Assembly: GCF_000499385.1 (NCBI RefSeq)
Contig: NW_013651893.1
Location: forward strand, 1 to 64,000
Reading direction: 5' to 3'
Source of the DNA: Eimeria necatrix
Taxonomy: Eukaryota > Apicomplexa > Conoidasida > Eucoccidiorida > Eimeriidae
DNA length: 64,000 bases
Made by a program: the position numbers and the translations under genes
The notes under the pieces: model-generated
The model's input: the letters and a program-made list of their open reading frames with translations, nothing else
Told to the model about the DNA's origin: nothing
Database searches by the model: none
Shown here: positions 10,418 to 21,374 of the stretch, piece after piece
Layout of the letters: each line of letters begins with the position of its first letter
Numbering within the stretch: the stretch's first letter is position 1

Positions 10418-13400
10418 ATGAATGACCAGCCTTCAGCTGATTCTTCAAGAAGCGCCGAACTGTTGCTGGGCGCTAATGGGACGGGTGGTAAGGAAGTTTA
10501 TGAGTATACGCCGGATCCGGGTTCTGTAGTATTACATGCAGGCTCGTCCAACGACGGTTTCGATAGAGGTAAGGAATTTAGCTCCCGACTCACGGACTTT
10601 TTAGCCCACATCGACAGATGTCGTCTGGCTTACTGGATCAGTGCAGCTTTCCCGCATATACAGGAAAAGAACAAATGCCCGCGATCTTTCTGTGCCGCTT
10701 TCGCTGTTATCTGCTTCCTGAGAAGAGTTACCGTCTCTCAGACCACTGCAAATTTCATCAAAATGCAGTTAGCGGCCAGTGTAGCAGAGCCTTACATCCA
10801 CTTTCTTGGTACAATTTTCAGTGGTCCGGGAAACGGAAACTCTTCTTTCTAGCTCTCTCTGTTTGCAGACGCTTATCGACTGACGCGAGGTGCCAAGGAA
10901 ATTGATGACACAGAAGTTAGCCCAGCGACTGCATACGAATTTTTCAGAGGTAAACGGTGCCTTTATTGCTTTTGACCATGAATCCATGGCCAGCCACTGC
11001 GAGGCGACACAATTTCATGCGATTGAACGCCAGGTGTACTGATCCATTAACTGACACTTTCGTGAAACAAGAGGAACCGTCAGCAGAAGCGTGCCTGTAT
11101 ATTGACGGTAGGACATGCTTTTTTCCGCTTCAGGGAAGACGTACAAGAGCACCATATTTCGAAATGGCTTTGCGGCGCGTAGGGGTTGGGGGGCTTCGGA
11201 CTCGGGCACTTTGGAAGTTAGAGGGCAACGGACGCTGTGCAACGCCCTGAAGTGCGGCCGGATAAGCGAATCTGAATCTGTGAGTAATGGAAACATTTTC
11301 TTCTTCTTCTCTTGCTGTCGAGGCACTCGCTGTGGAACTGGCGTTCCTCAACCTACTCACGTTCATTTCTTTGTTTTCTGGTAGAGGGTGTGCCGCAGTG
11401 TCCCTTTTAGGGTGGTGTAAAACCGAAGGCAGTGTTTCTTTTTCAGCTTGTTTTTTGTTTCCCGCAACCTGTAGAGGAGTTTCCGTGGGGACGTCTCAGC
11501 CAGAGCTGCAGTTGTGCGCGTACAAACTGTATGCACACGAGGGGACAGTGCATTAGTTCTTGTGTAACGATTCGAGGATAATTGCTGTCGAGCGTAATGG
11601 CAATCGTGCGCTGTTTCATGCGTCGGGTTTAACTTATGATTTGTCCAGATGTCTTCGTCTGTATCCGAGTTTCCGGATGGCTCTTCCTTCGAAACTCCAA
11701 TAGGGAGGCTTAAGCGCCTACAGGGTGAGGTGGAGGATATGCTGGATTTTGTGTCGTCTTTTCTTGTCGAGGAGAGGGTGCCAATCTCCGAACAATCAGA
11801 AGCAGAATCTGCATCCAGCCAGAGGGTGCCGACTCCAGGAGAGCCGAAAGACGAATCAGAACACTCGAAGCATTTGGGAACCCTGCAAGTGCATTACCAG
11901 GCACGTCGCCTCCCACCCGCCGCGCAGGAGGCGCTCTTTTTTGGACGTGATCCTCTAGCGCTCATTGAAGAGCTAAAGAAGCTACGCATGCAGGTATGCC
12001 CCTCCCAGATCGGACGTGCCAGGGAGCATGAAATCTTCCACTCCTCAGGAGTAGCCAGTTACCCCTATCTGGGTCTTCCTCCTAATCTTTAATGGCTTTG
12101 TCCGCAAAACGAATGGCATCTATTGGACCCATCCTGTGCTCTGGGCCCGCATATACCATTTTCACTCTCCCACGGGCCTGCCGTCAGTTCATGTTATACA
12201 TGGCGATACACCACAGTGAACCTAAAAAGCTCGTTTTTGGTAGCTGTGCCTTGTCTTTCAAACGCTGTTCCCCCAAAAGTATTACTTCACATCTAATATT
12301 TTTGCTCCAAATAGATGTACAACTTAGCCCAAGTTTCCATGTTCTGGTTGTTCACTGATGCACCCTAAGGTATCGAGCATTCTCAGCGACAAAAGGACGG
12401 AGGCGCTAGTATCGCACATTGAGCCTGTAAGCGGCATGCGTTCTGGAGCAGCGCTTTTGCAGCAGCATCTTTCTGCTGCTTCAGCTCACCTGCAACAGAC
12501 GCTGGACAACGAAGCACGAGGGACATCAACTCTCCCCAGTAGCATTCCACGTAAGTCACGCACAGCACTCGTTGACGACTGAGCCAATCTAGTTTACTTT
12601 CCACAGCTAGAGCTCGAAAGCTCCTGTGTAGTAGAGGATGTCACGGCTGCAGCGGCTGCGGTGACGGACTCACACAAGGAAGCATCTGGCGCCGGCGCTG
12701 ACGACGGAGCGAAGGGATCCCTCACTACCGCTTACGAAGTGTACTGCGTGCCGTCATTGTCTCCCATGATGGAGCAGAGCCGCATTACGACCCTAGAAAG
12801 ACGCCTGGCTCTTGTAGAGAACAAGATTGGCCTCCATAAGATGAGTCTGCTTCCACATGCAGATCTGTTTGAAGCAGTTAATGAAATGCAGCAGCGCATC
12901 AAGCTGCTGGACAACCAGAAGATTGAGAGCCTACAGAAACGAGTTCAGGTGTGGAGAAGTGGAATCACAGGACCAGGAAGCTCACAACCGCAGTTGCAGG
13001 GAGATCCAAGGGCATGCCGGGGACGGTGGATATACAGTGGAATTTCAGTTATGTGAAGTAGCCAGAGTAGGACGCACTCAAAATTGCAGTTTTCAGGAAA
13101 AACTGCATGGAGTTTTGTGGCTGGACTGCGTTCAGGGATTGCTGCTAGAGTTGCACGCGCTGCAACAGAGACGCCACGAACTGGACATGGCTGCGGAGGG
13201 TGTCTCGGCAGTCTCCACCAGCGCAGCTTTACCAGCGGGGGAGGAGCCTGGAAAGGGGCTTCCTAGGAGCCATTCACCTTCCAGCGACTGGCAGCGAGTT
13301 GAAGAACTGTATGACATATGCGAAAGGTTTAAAGCTCCGGCAGCAGTGCTTCCGTCCGTGTTACAAAGGCTGAAGTTGCTCAAGGGGATTCATCAAGAAG

Positions 13401-13724
13401 CAGGCGGCGTCGCTGTTCGTCTTTCCGGTAACTTTGCACTTATCTTCTGCACCTCCTCCGTGCTTTCTACTAGAGAGAAACGATGGAGCATATTCCACAA
13501 AAACGTGGCATTGCCGTACAACCAATAGCTGGTCTGGCTGCGTTCCTTGTGCAGTGTTGGAGAAGCAGCAGGAGGAACTGCAAACCTGGGTGAGGAAAGC
13601 AGACGAGGCGGTTAACCAGCTGCAGAAAACAGTCTTAGAGAGCATAAGCTGGGCTCAGAGGACAGTGGCGCAGATGCAGCAGCGACTTGCTGCTGCGGAG
13701 TCGTCGACAACTGAAACCGTTTGA
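10418..13724 (+). CDS. DCTN2: dynactin subunit 2 (dynamitin/p50)
   Basis: Eight exons chain in phase: 10418-10568, 10869-10949, 11134-11279, 11649-11993, 12370-12550, 12611-12948, 13097-13427 and 13555-13724, about 580 residues. Dynamitin is the p50 shoulder subunit of dynactin, the activator of cytoplasmic dynein. Support comes from the short N-terminal EVYEYTPDPG segment, ETPIGRLKRLQGEVEDML, RITTLERRLALVENKIG, and especially the C-terminal coiled-coil region RVEELYDICERF...LPSVLQRLKLLKGIHQEA, which follows the dynamitin pattern (VxxLYxxIxRW...LPxIVxRLxxIKxLHEQA). The last exon is a coiled coil (LEKQQEELQTWVRKADEAVN). Exons 3 and 5 have the weakest boundaries; exon 3 shows no clear family similarity. 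A poorly conserved Ala/Gly-rich linker is present at about 12630-12720. The protein is longer than the roughly 400-residue animal form. Confidence 0.75.
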
Positions 13725-14275
13725 GACGAGCTGGATGCAGCCCACGCATTAATTGCACTTGGCAAGTTTCCAAGCAGTGTGCTGGTGGGCCTACTTTGAA
13801 GGACTTGTTCATCAATGGAACTGAAGCTTCAGTGTACTGGGCTGCTGGGCGTTGCCATCTTCACTAGCTACTAATTGGGTGCTGTATACGTTCGCCCACG
13901 TGATATGCTGACTCAGTGATACGCTGATTCAGCGCATGTACACATGGGCTGAAACGTGTCATAGACCCATACAGCCATCTTTTAGCTAGCAGAGAGGCAA
14001 GTAAACAGGCTTTCACAGGAGCGAAAGGTTGGTCTAGGTATGAGCAGACGCGAGCAAAAGGGCATATGGCTGCCCGCTGACGGCGATGCGACACCCAGTG
14101 GTCTCAGTCTCAGCGTAGAGTAGGAAGAATGCTCCCGTCTTGAGAACTTGAGGTGGGCCATGCAGACAATGTGGCCACTGTAAACCCAAAATCCCGGAAA
14201 GCAGGCTCGCAGTGGCAGGCTGTTCGAGCTGTTAGTACACGGTGACCATTAGGCTGAAACAGTACGATTCATGAC
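13725..14275. other. convergent intergenic region
   Basis: This is the gap between the 3' ends of dynamitin (plus) and the PCGF-like gene (minus). No gene, RNA or repeat was recognised. It presumably contains both polyadenylation regions. Confidence 0.4.
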
Positions 14276-16100
14276 TTACGAAATGGCTGACGCGATAGCT
14301 GAAGGCGGACCTCTGGCCCCACCTGTTCCCCTTCCCACAAATGAATCTTCTTGCGGTGTTACACAGCCTCGCTCGACCGCATTCACGTGGTAGGCGATGA
14401 CTCTAGCTTCTGTTTGGGCGGAATACCTGTACTGTAGCAGTAGGCACTTGCCTGCGCAGTTAAGGCGTCTGGCCTTGCGCACAAAATCTATTGAGTGACT
14501 CTTTCCGAGCACGCGCCCCTCTAAGGTCAGCTCTAGGGCCACCTCTAGGTCCAATGGGTCTTCAGGGGACCCTGTTACGTCACTAACGCCTTCTTTGTAC
14601 GCATCTCCAAGCACTGGAAGACGGTCGATATTAGATAGAATTCCCGTAGGACCCTTTGTGAACAGTAGAGGCTGCAGCTGCAAGGCAAGATACCTCAGAA
14701 CAAGCTGGATCGACATCCGGCTCGGCACGCGCAAGTAAGGGCGATCAATTAGCGGCAGTTTCAGTGGAAGCGGCAAGCCATGGGCATCCTGACGACGGCT
14801 TTCGCCCATTAGTGCACCTTCCCCTGAGCACTGGCAGGACTGTGATGCTTGGTGCTGCACGCGCACTTCCATCAATTGGCCCTGATAAGTGTCTGGTAAG
14901 AGCGCAATGGCTGTTGTCTGCTGGTCGTCAAAGAATGCAGGCGACCCTAACAGCTGGTCTACAAATTCGTCTAGCGACTGCTGCTGCTGCTGCAGTTTCT
15001 GCTGTTCACCTCTCCTGCTGCTGCTGCGCAGTCCCTCTCGCTCCTTCTGTACTACACCGCGTTGGTCCTTCTGTATTAAGCTTCGTGGCGCGTCGATGTT
15101 TTTTTGCTGTTGCTGATAGTGCAACGCTTGCTGATGCTCGTGTTTCGATTCCAGTGGCATTGAGGATTTGAGGTGCAGGTAGCCGAGTGCCTCTTCTGCT
15201 GCAGCTCTAGCTTCGAGACGAGCTCTCCTGTGTGACACGGCCTCTCGCCTGAATGGTCCCAGTGTGAGACAGCCTGTGAGGTATTCAGGAGGCAGCTGCT
15301 TATGTTGGTGCAGCTGCATATACCGCTGCAGCTCCTCCTCTTCCAGCCGCTCCTGATATGCAAAATGAGGAAAGAGCTTGTCGACAACGTTTTGCATTGT
15401 GCGATCAAACAAAACTGCCGCGTTTGCTGCTGGCGCTGACGCTGTGGCGCCGCTGCTATTACTGCCGCCTAACACGCCCCCAGCACCGGCAACGCAAGCT
15501 GCTGTCACGCGAGGCATGTAGTGTCTGCAGTCTTTGCCTGCTCCTAGACAAATAACATATTGCACAGCAACAAAGTACCGAAGACTTCAAGCCCGTAACA
15601 CTACACCATGTAAGCAGTGCACCTCCGTAGTGAGCAACCAAGTGGTCTTTCTGCGTGGCCTCACCATCTCTGTGCGGAGTCAAAAGCTGCATATTTCTTT
15701 CGCAGTAAGGGCAGCAGACCTCCTCTGTCTCTCCCCTGTCCACGTAGTCATACAAACACCAACGACAAAAGGTATGTAAGCATTCCTTGATGGTGACAGC
15801 ATCTCTGAAGTAGCCGCTGCAGAGGGAACAGCGGAAGTTCTTCTCTATTGCCTTCAAGGGAAAGGAAACATCAAGTCCTTCATCCCCTTCAAACGTTACA
15901 CACTGCTCGCTGTCGCTGTCTTCCTCCGACTCGACAGCTGGAAGCGTAGGAGTTCTCTGAACGCTCACAGCCCTCGTCCGCTTGGGGCGACGGGAGGCAT
16001 CAGTGGCGAAGGGCGTAGTCGTAGGCGTCTCCGGAAGAAGCGCAGGATTGGATGCTTCAGGAGCTCCAGAAGTTCGCGAGGGCCGCGGCGAGCGCTGCAT
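14276..16100 (-). CDS. PCGF/RING1-like protein with RING finger and RAWUL domain
   Basis: Two exons (16100-15623 and 15543-14276) join in phase 1 to give about 581 residues. Residues about 91-133 form a C3HC4 RING finger (CSLC, then TIKECLHTFCRWC, then CPYC) of the Polycomb PCGF/RING1 type, in which the ECLHTFC block is diagnostic. After the RING, DRTMQNVVDKLFPHF matches the PCGF segment that follows the RING (SDKTLQDIVYKLVP). Near the C-terminus, YLRVPSRMSIQLVLRYLALQ, NIDRLPVLGDAY and CLLLQYRYS read as a RAWUL ubiquitin-like fold. In other eukaryotes such proteins pair with a second RING protein to ubiquitylate histone H2A. The first 80 residues are acidic and Pro-rich, and Gln-rich tracts interrupt the middle. 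The stop codon overlaps a donor-like GTAAGT, so another 3' exon is possible. Confidence 0.75.
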
Positions 16101-17097
16101 CGGGTAGATCCCTTAGCGCACGATGCTGCGAACCTCACTTAGCGCTTCCGCCTCAATGCCAGGGAAAAGCTTTCGCGGAAATCAGGGACCAGAAGTAATT
16201 TGTCCTCTGGCGCACTATTGGTAGCGCTGCAACGGGACCTGGAAGCTAAGGCAAAAGGCCATTTGATATGCTGAAGAGAAGCAATATGCTCCTAATGTAC
16301 CAATATCCTACAAAGAAAACAGTACGAACGAGTTCTGTTTCAAACGAGGCACGGGGAAAAGGAGAGAGTTCACGTAGGTGTTCATGTCACCGGCTACAGT
16401 CTTCAGTAGACCTTGCATCATAATTGGTCCCACAACTTGCCCCACGAACTAGATTTCGAATAGTATTTTTTGATTTAGAAGAACGCAATATTGGCTTGCT
16501 ACGCTTTTCAGCCAACCACAATCTTTTGGGGCTGTGTCAGCATACCTTAAGGGCCCCCTCTCAGGGCCCCAGGTCCTTCTGTCTGTGACTACCCTTATGG
16601 AGAAACACTTGATCAAATGACTATACAGAGACCTCTTCAACGAAGCTGCACATGGGAGACTTCCGCTTCCTTTTGCTCCATTAGAAGCTACAAATGTTCT
16701 CGCCTGCCCTACTAACTTTCTTGGTGTGCCCAGAGAAAACCTGAGAGAAAGATGTTGCTTTCCAGTTGTAGATCCACCTAAGTTGCAGAGTTTCTGCTTT
16801 CATTTGTTCGGATCTCAGGATTTGCTGAGCCCATCTTCTTGCTCAGGCTCTTACGGCACGGCATCGTCGAGAAAACCGCTTTTGTGGCCACCGGCCTCCA
16901 ATGTTGTTTTGGGCATCCTCTTCTCTGCTCACTTGATGTTATCTCTTCGTTGAAAGGCCTTTCGGGCCCATCTGCGGCTCTCTGTGTGTGAAGCCTCCTC
17001 TTTAGGCCATTTCGGAACTATTTCCTTTTATCGTTGTTGTGCGCATGTCTTTCGACAACTACTGAGCCGCTAAAAGTTTCGTTGAACGAATTTGAAT
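16101..17097. other. divergent intergenic region
   Basis: This is the roughly 1-kb space between the PCGF-like gene (minus) and the TAF13-like gene (plus). It should hold both promoters. No element was identified with confidence and no open frame looks coding. Confidence 0.4.
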
Positions 17098-19359
17098 ATG
17101 AATTCGACACCGCCGGTGAAGGGCCCGTCTCAACAGCAGCAGCAGCAGATGCTGCTGTTGCAGCAACGGCAACAATCAGCACAGCAGCAAATGGGACAGC
17201 AGGTGCTGCAGCAAGCGATGACGCAGCAGCAGCATACAGTGCTTTCACCTCAAGGTCAACACGTGCCATTACAACAATCCGTGCTCCAACATCCCCAGCA
17301 ACTGCTTGCTCAGCAGCAGCAGCAGCAACCTCAGTTGCAGCAACAGCTGCAGCAACACATGCTGCAGCAGCAGCAGCAAGCACGTTTGAGCTCTCTTCAT
17401 GGAATTTCTCCTCATTCCTTCTCACTTCCTTCACAGCCTATGCCGATGCAGCATCTGCAGCAGCAGCAGTATATACAACGCCCACCTATACAGCAGCAAC
17501 TAACGCAGCAGCCATCAATGCAGTTGCAGCAGCATCTGCAGCACCAGCAGCAGCTCCAATTACAGCAACAGCACACGCTGCCAAGCTCGCAGCGCCATTT
17601 CCTGCAAAAGCAGCAGCAGCTCTATGCCGGGCAGCAACAGCTCAGTCACCACCAGCAACAAGGGTCACTGCAGCAGCCACCACAGCTGACCCATCAGCAG
17701 TTGCAATCGCAGCAATTGCAGCAGCAGCAGTTGCAGCATCTGCACGGACAGAATCCGTTGCTGCAGCAACAACATGCGCAGCACACGGACACAGCTTCTC
17801 TGCCACACATGGGAACCCCTAAAAGTACCGGCATCAACAGCACCGCAGCCGGTCCTGGCCTGATGGGTGCTCAGCCTCTATCTCAACGTCCATTCCCCGG
17901 GCGGGTGAACCCCCATGGGATACCAAAGAGCGCCCCCTCACCATCAACTATCATTCTTGCAGCGGCCCCTATGGAGGCAGTGCAGATTGCTGCGCGTCCT
18001 GGTAGTTCCTCGACTGTTGCCGACCTTGTCAGGGAGGTCATGGAAGCGGCAGAGACAGCAGACCAGGAGGCTGACTTGCACGGGGCAGCACGGGCGACAG
18101 ACGAAGGTTTTTCTGTCCACGACCTTCTAGATTTCACTGAAGACGGTAGGGCAAAGATATAGTCAGAATGTTATGAGTGTCTACGGTCAACCACACAGGG
18201 CTTAATGTGAGCGCTTGAGGGCTCGACGCGAGCTGTGTGGCATAGCGGCAGTGTTGGCATGGGGAGCCTAGAGACTTTCACCGCAGCATACTGGGCATGG
18301 AAGGAGGCACATGTCTTTTTTCCGGTTGCAAAGTTTATGCGGCCCATGGCTCGCGCGGAGTCCTCCCTATTCTTGTGCACGCTGCCGGCGTGGCTGGCCC
18401 TTTGTCTTCATGTTTTCAGTTGCAGCCATCATGGAGGCATTTTTAAGTCCAGATATGGCGGTGGCGGCAGAGGCACTGGAGTTGACAGTTCAGCTAGCTC
18501 TGGACTTTGTCGATGACCTCGTAAGACTGGTAGTAATCAATAGCCACTGCGAGCGTTTTTAGTTTCATTGAGAGGTTTAGAAGTCTCTACAGCAGTACAT
18601 GCACAATCTTAGTGCCCTTGTATTTGTTTATAAACAATACAAATGTCTACTCAAGCATGTGGATTGTACGCGCTTCCAGTTGAAGGATTCAGAGACTCGC
18701 ACTTGTGGCTGTGGTACTGCAACCCTACTGAGGCAGGAAGAAAGGGCACGAGCTTTCAGACTTTCATTGTGTGTTTGAACTATGTGTTTGGTGTATGGTC
18801 CGCCAAATTCTGGTTGCATTGACAGGTGGAGAAAGGCGTAGAACATCGACGACAGCAGCAAGAGGGGATGCGGCGGCCACGGGGATCCCGCCTTTCTCAG
18901 CCTCAGCTTTTAGCGGAAGACCTCTTAGTTGGCCTTCGATCCAATCCACGAAAAGCTCTAAGGTGCAGAGAGGCACTGGAGAATTACAGGCAATTGGAGG
19001 CATTGAAGCTTGCGTTCCCAGAGGATAGATATTTATCTGCACCAACCCAAGGACACGACGTGGTGCCTGTTTCGCCCCAAGGCGGCAACACCGCTTCGGG
19101 GCAGCAGCCTTCAGCGCTAAACCCGCCTCCTGTGCAGACGACATCCCAGGATGCGCCGATGGTTGATCCTTCCCACGGGCATATCTCGCCACTCGATCCC
19201 TTAGTAGCGAGGCAGAGGCCAGTTGCATCTCCGCATACAGAGGACTGTCAAAGTTTGACACCACAATCAACGCTACGAGCGCAGCAGCATGATGCCGGAT
19301 TCGGCAGCCGCCCGGCCTTCACTCCTTCATCCCCAAATATTTTGCCTCTAAGCACATGA
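17098..19359 (+). CDS. TAF13: TFIID subunit 13-like histone-fold protein with long Q-rich N-terminus
   Basis: Three exons join in phase: 17098-18145, 18420-18520 and 18826-19359, about 560 residues. The first roughly 240 residues are dominated by Gln with Leu and His, encoded by CAG/CAA runs. The conserved part spans the exon 2-3 junction: AEALELTVQLALDFVDDL followed by VEKGVEHRR fits helix 2 of the TAF13 histone fold. LLAEDLLVGLRSNPRKALRC and EALENYRQLEALKLAF then match the TAF13 pattern in which LxxEDFLFLIRKDPxKxxRxxELL is followed by a MNEELKxARKAF-like stretch. TAF13 pairs with TAF11 in the general transcription factor TFIID. An insert of about 15 residues rich in Arg and Gln separates helices 2 and 3. 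The tail is Pro/Gln-rich and unremarkable. SPT3, which has a related fold, is the main alternative. The ATG at 17098 is the first in frame. Confidence 0.65.
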
Positions 19360-20081
19360 TGCTTTTAAGTACAGGAGTGAGGCGCTTCGAGAAGTTGCAG
19401 AGGCTGTTGCCTGCTACAAGCATGCAGGCACCGTTGTTTTTCTTACTTAGTTCTGTTTTTGAGCTCACCGGAAGTAAAGTCATGACACTCTTCATGTAAC
19501 AGACTTTTGGCCGCAGCACTGCATCGGCAAACCCCAGGCGTCGTCGCCTGTCTCGTGAGGACACGCTTCAGCGTAGCGGTGCATTTCCCTTAGAACAGTT
19601 GTTCACCGCCAGCAACACCGCGGCACTGTTGGCAGTCCGCAGATTGTTGACGCTGCCCCGCATCAGCTGCGCCTTAAAAGCACGCTTTTCTGTTCATGCA
19701 AGCTGCACTGGGGCGTATGCAATGCAAGACTTCCCACTGTGGGATTGGGGGCACATGGGAAAGTCGTTTTTCAAACATTGTGGTCAGGGGTTGAAAGAGC
19801 TGATCAATGCTGCGCAGAAGTGAGCATGAACAGGAGCCCAGAGATAGGTTCTCTGAGAGCAAATGCAACACCCACGAGTCCACCTGCCTGACACGTCCGC
19901 GGCCCAGTTTCAGTTAAACAACTTCACAAACAACCTTACAAGCAACGGGCAGATGAGATTGTATGTAGGAAGCAACGTGCACCGTACACACAGAGGCTTG
20001 CAGGAAAATCTCCAGAAGGTTCCACACATTCTTCCGTATAAAACATTGTTACTTGGAAGTCTCTGAGGATGTTCTCCCCGT
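19360..20081. other. no gene recognised
   Basis: This gap runs from the TAF13-like gene to the first tRNA-Lys. It has short open frames without recognisable features. Confidence 0.35.
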
Positions 20082-20154
20082 GCCGATTTAGCTCAGTCGG
20101 TAGAGCGCCAGCCTTTTAAGCTGGTGGTCGCGGGTTCGAGCCCCGTAGTCGGCT
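20082..20154 (+). tRNA. tRNA-Lys(UUU)
   Basis: A complete 73-base cloverleaf is present: acceptor GCCGATT/AGTCGGC, D-arm GCTC/GAGC, anticodon stem CCAGC/GCTGG with loop CTTTTAA (anticodon TTT), T-arm GCGGG/CCCGT with TTCGAGC. The internal A box (TAGCTCAGTCGG) and B box (GGTTCGAGCCC) are intact. There is no intron. CCA is not encoded, as expected for a nuclear gene. It is identical to three other copies in this window. Confidence 0.97.
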
Positions 20155-20936
20155 CTTGACTACGTACCGCTTTTGGAATTTGGCTTCCTCACCCGTAGTA
20201 ACATGAAGGTACATAGTGACTTGGTTTTGCTTGTATAATGGTGTACCGTCCTTGACTGTTGAACCTGAAAGAACGATTGCGCGGAGACTCTTTCGACATT
20301 GCGCGTTGCATTAGAAGGCTTAGACGCCACTGCAACTTCGCGGGCAGATTCCTGAGTGAGTCAAAAACACAGATTTTGCTACAGGAGAAAATCTACACCT
20401 TACTCTCAGGACGCTGAGTTTGTTTGCTTGCGCGATGGCGTGTAATACATATCGGGCTTTCTGTCCGGTCGGCAGCTGCACTACTAAGCAGTTTAGGGGT
20501 CTCTGTGCTTGTTACGCAATGCGCATATAGGGCGAAATGCCGATTCTCTATCAGAATTGAAAAGACATGGATGCATTTCGGTCGCTGCGTGACAGTACTG
20601 CAAGAGTACGCAGTTATCGTCTGCCTGTGATCGGCGGCAAAATGAGCAAGTATGAGATGGTTTCTCTTATGCACTCTGGCATACAGCCCAATAACTCACA
20701 GCAAATACGCAGCCCAACCGGAATAATCAGTGTGACTTTGATTTCATTATTAGCAAGACAACACACATTGGGACCAGTCCTGTTCACGCAGTTCTACCCT
20801 GTTGCAGATAACTGACCTGAACATTTCATAAGGCATCAATATGATCACATGAAGTTTATTGTACCGTGATTCTCAGCTATTGTCTTGAAAGGTTACTGAA
20901 AGAATAATTGCCCGTGACAGAACAGTGGACATCACA
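20155..20936. other. spacer between two tRNA-Lys genes
   Basis: This spacer of about 780 bases separates the tandem tRNA-Lys copies. It has no recognised gene. It is not a duplicate of the DNA flanking the other copies, judged by eye. Confidence 0.4.
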
Positions 20937-21009
20937 GCCGATTTAGCTCAGTCGGTAGAGCGCCAGCCTTTTAAGCTGGTGGTCGCGGGTTCGAGCCCCG
21001 TAGTCGGCT
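20937..21009 (+). tRNA. tRNA-Lys(UUU), second copy
   Basis: The 73 bases are identical to the copy at 20082-20154, in the same orientation. A short T run (CTTTT) follows the gene directly and would serve as a polymerase III terminator. Confidence 0.97.
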
Positions 21010-21374
21010 CTTTTCACCCTCGTTTGTTATTTTTGATGATGCTTATCACCGAGAAGACTCAATTTGGTATGCTGATGAGAGCCTTTTGTCTTGCAACATA
21101 ACAGAAAGCTGTATTAGCTTCTGTTCTTCTTTCTTCTACTGGCATTACTCGAAATCAGTTGCGGTGCCCTAAAGGGGTGTAACAAGAGCTCCAGAACATT
21201 TTTTTCCGAACCGCTTCGTCTTCATAATTAGGGAAAAGGTGCGAATCTGGCAATCTTTCTCCGGTTTCTAGATTCATAGGTTCTTCCTGGCGCAGAATTT
21301 CTTATTGACCTGAATCTTTCAAGACGCAGGCAATGCACACAGGTGGAGGTGATAACCGGCAAGAAGGCTGAACT
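21010..21374. other. upstream flank of the 21.4-kb gene
   Basis: There is no gene here. The region probably carries the promoter and 5' UTR of the plus-strand gene that starts at 21375. Confidence 0.4.

Noticed and set aside
17018..17434. Minus-strand Ala/Val-rich frame of 138 codons
   Set aside because: It is the antisense shadow of the triplet repeats in the TAF13-like exon.
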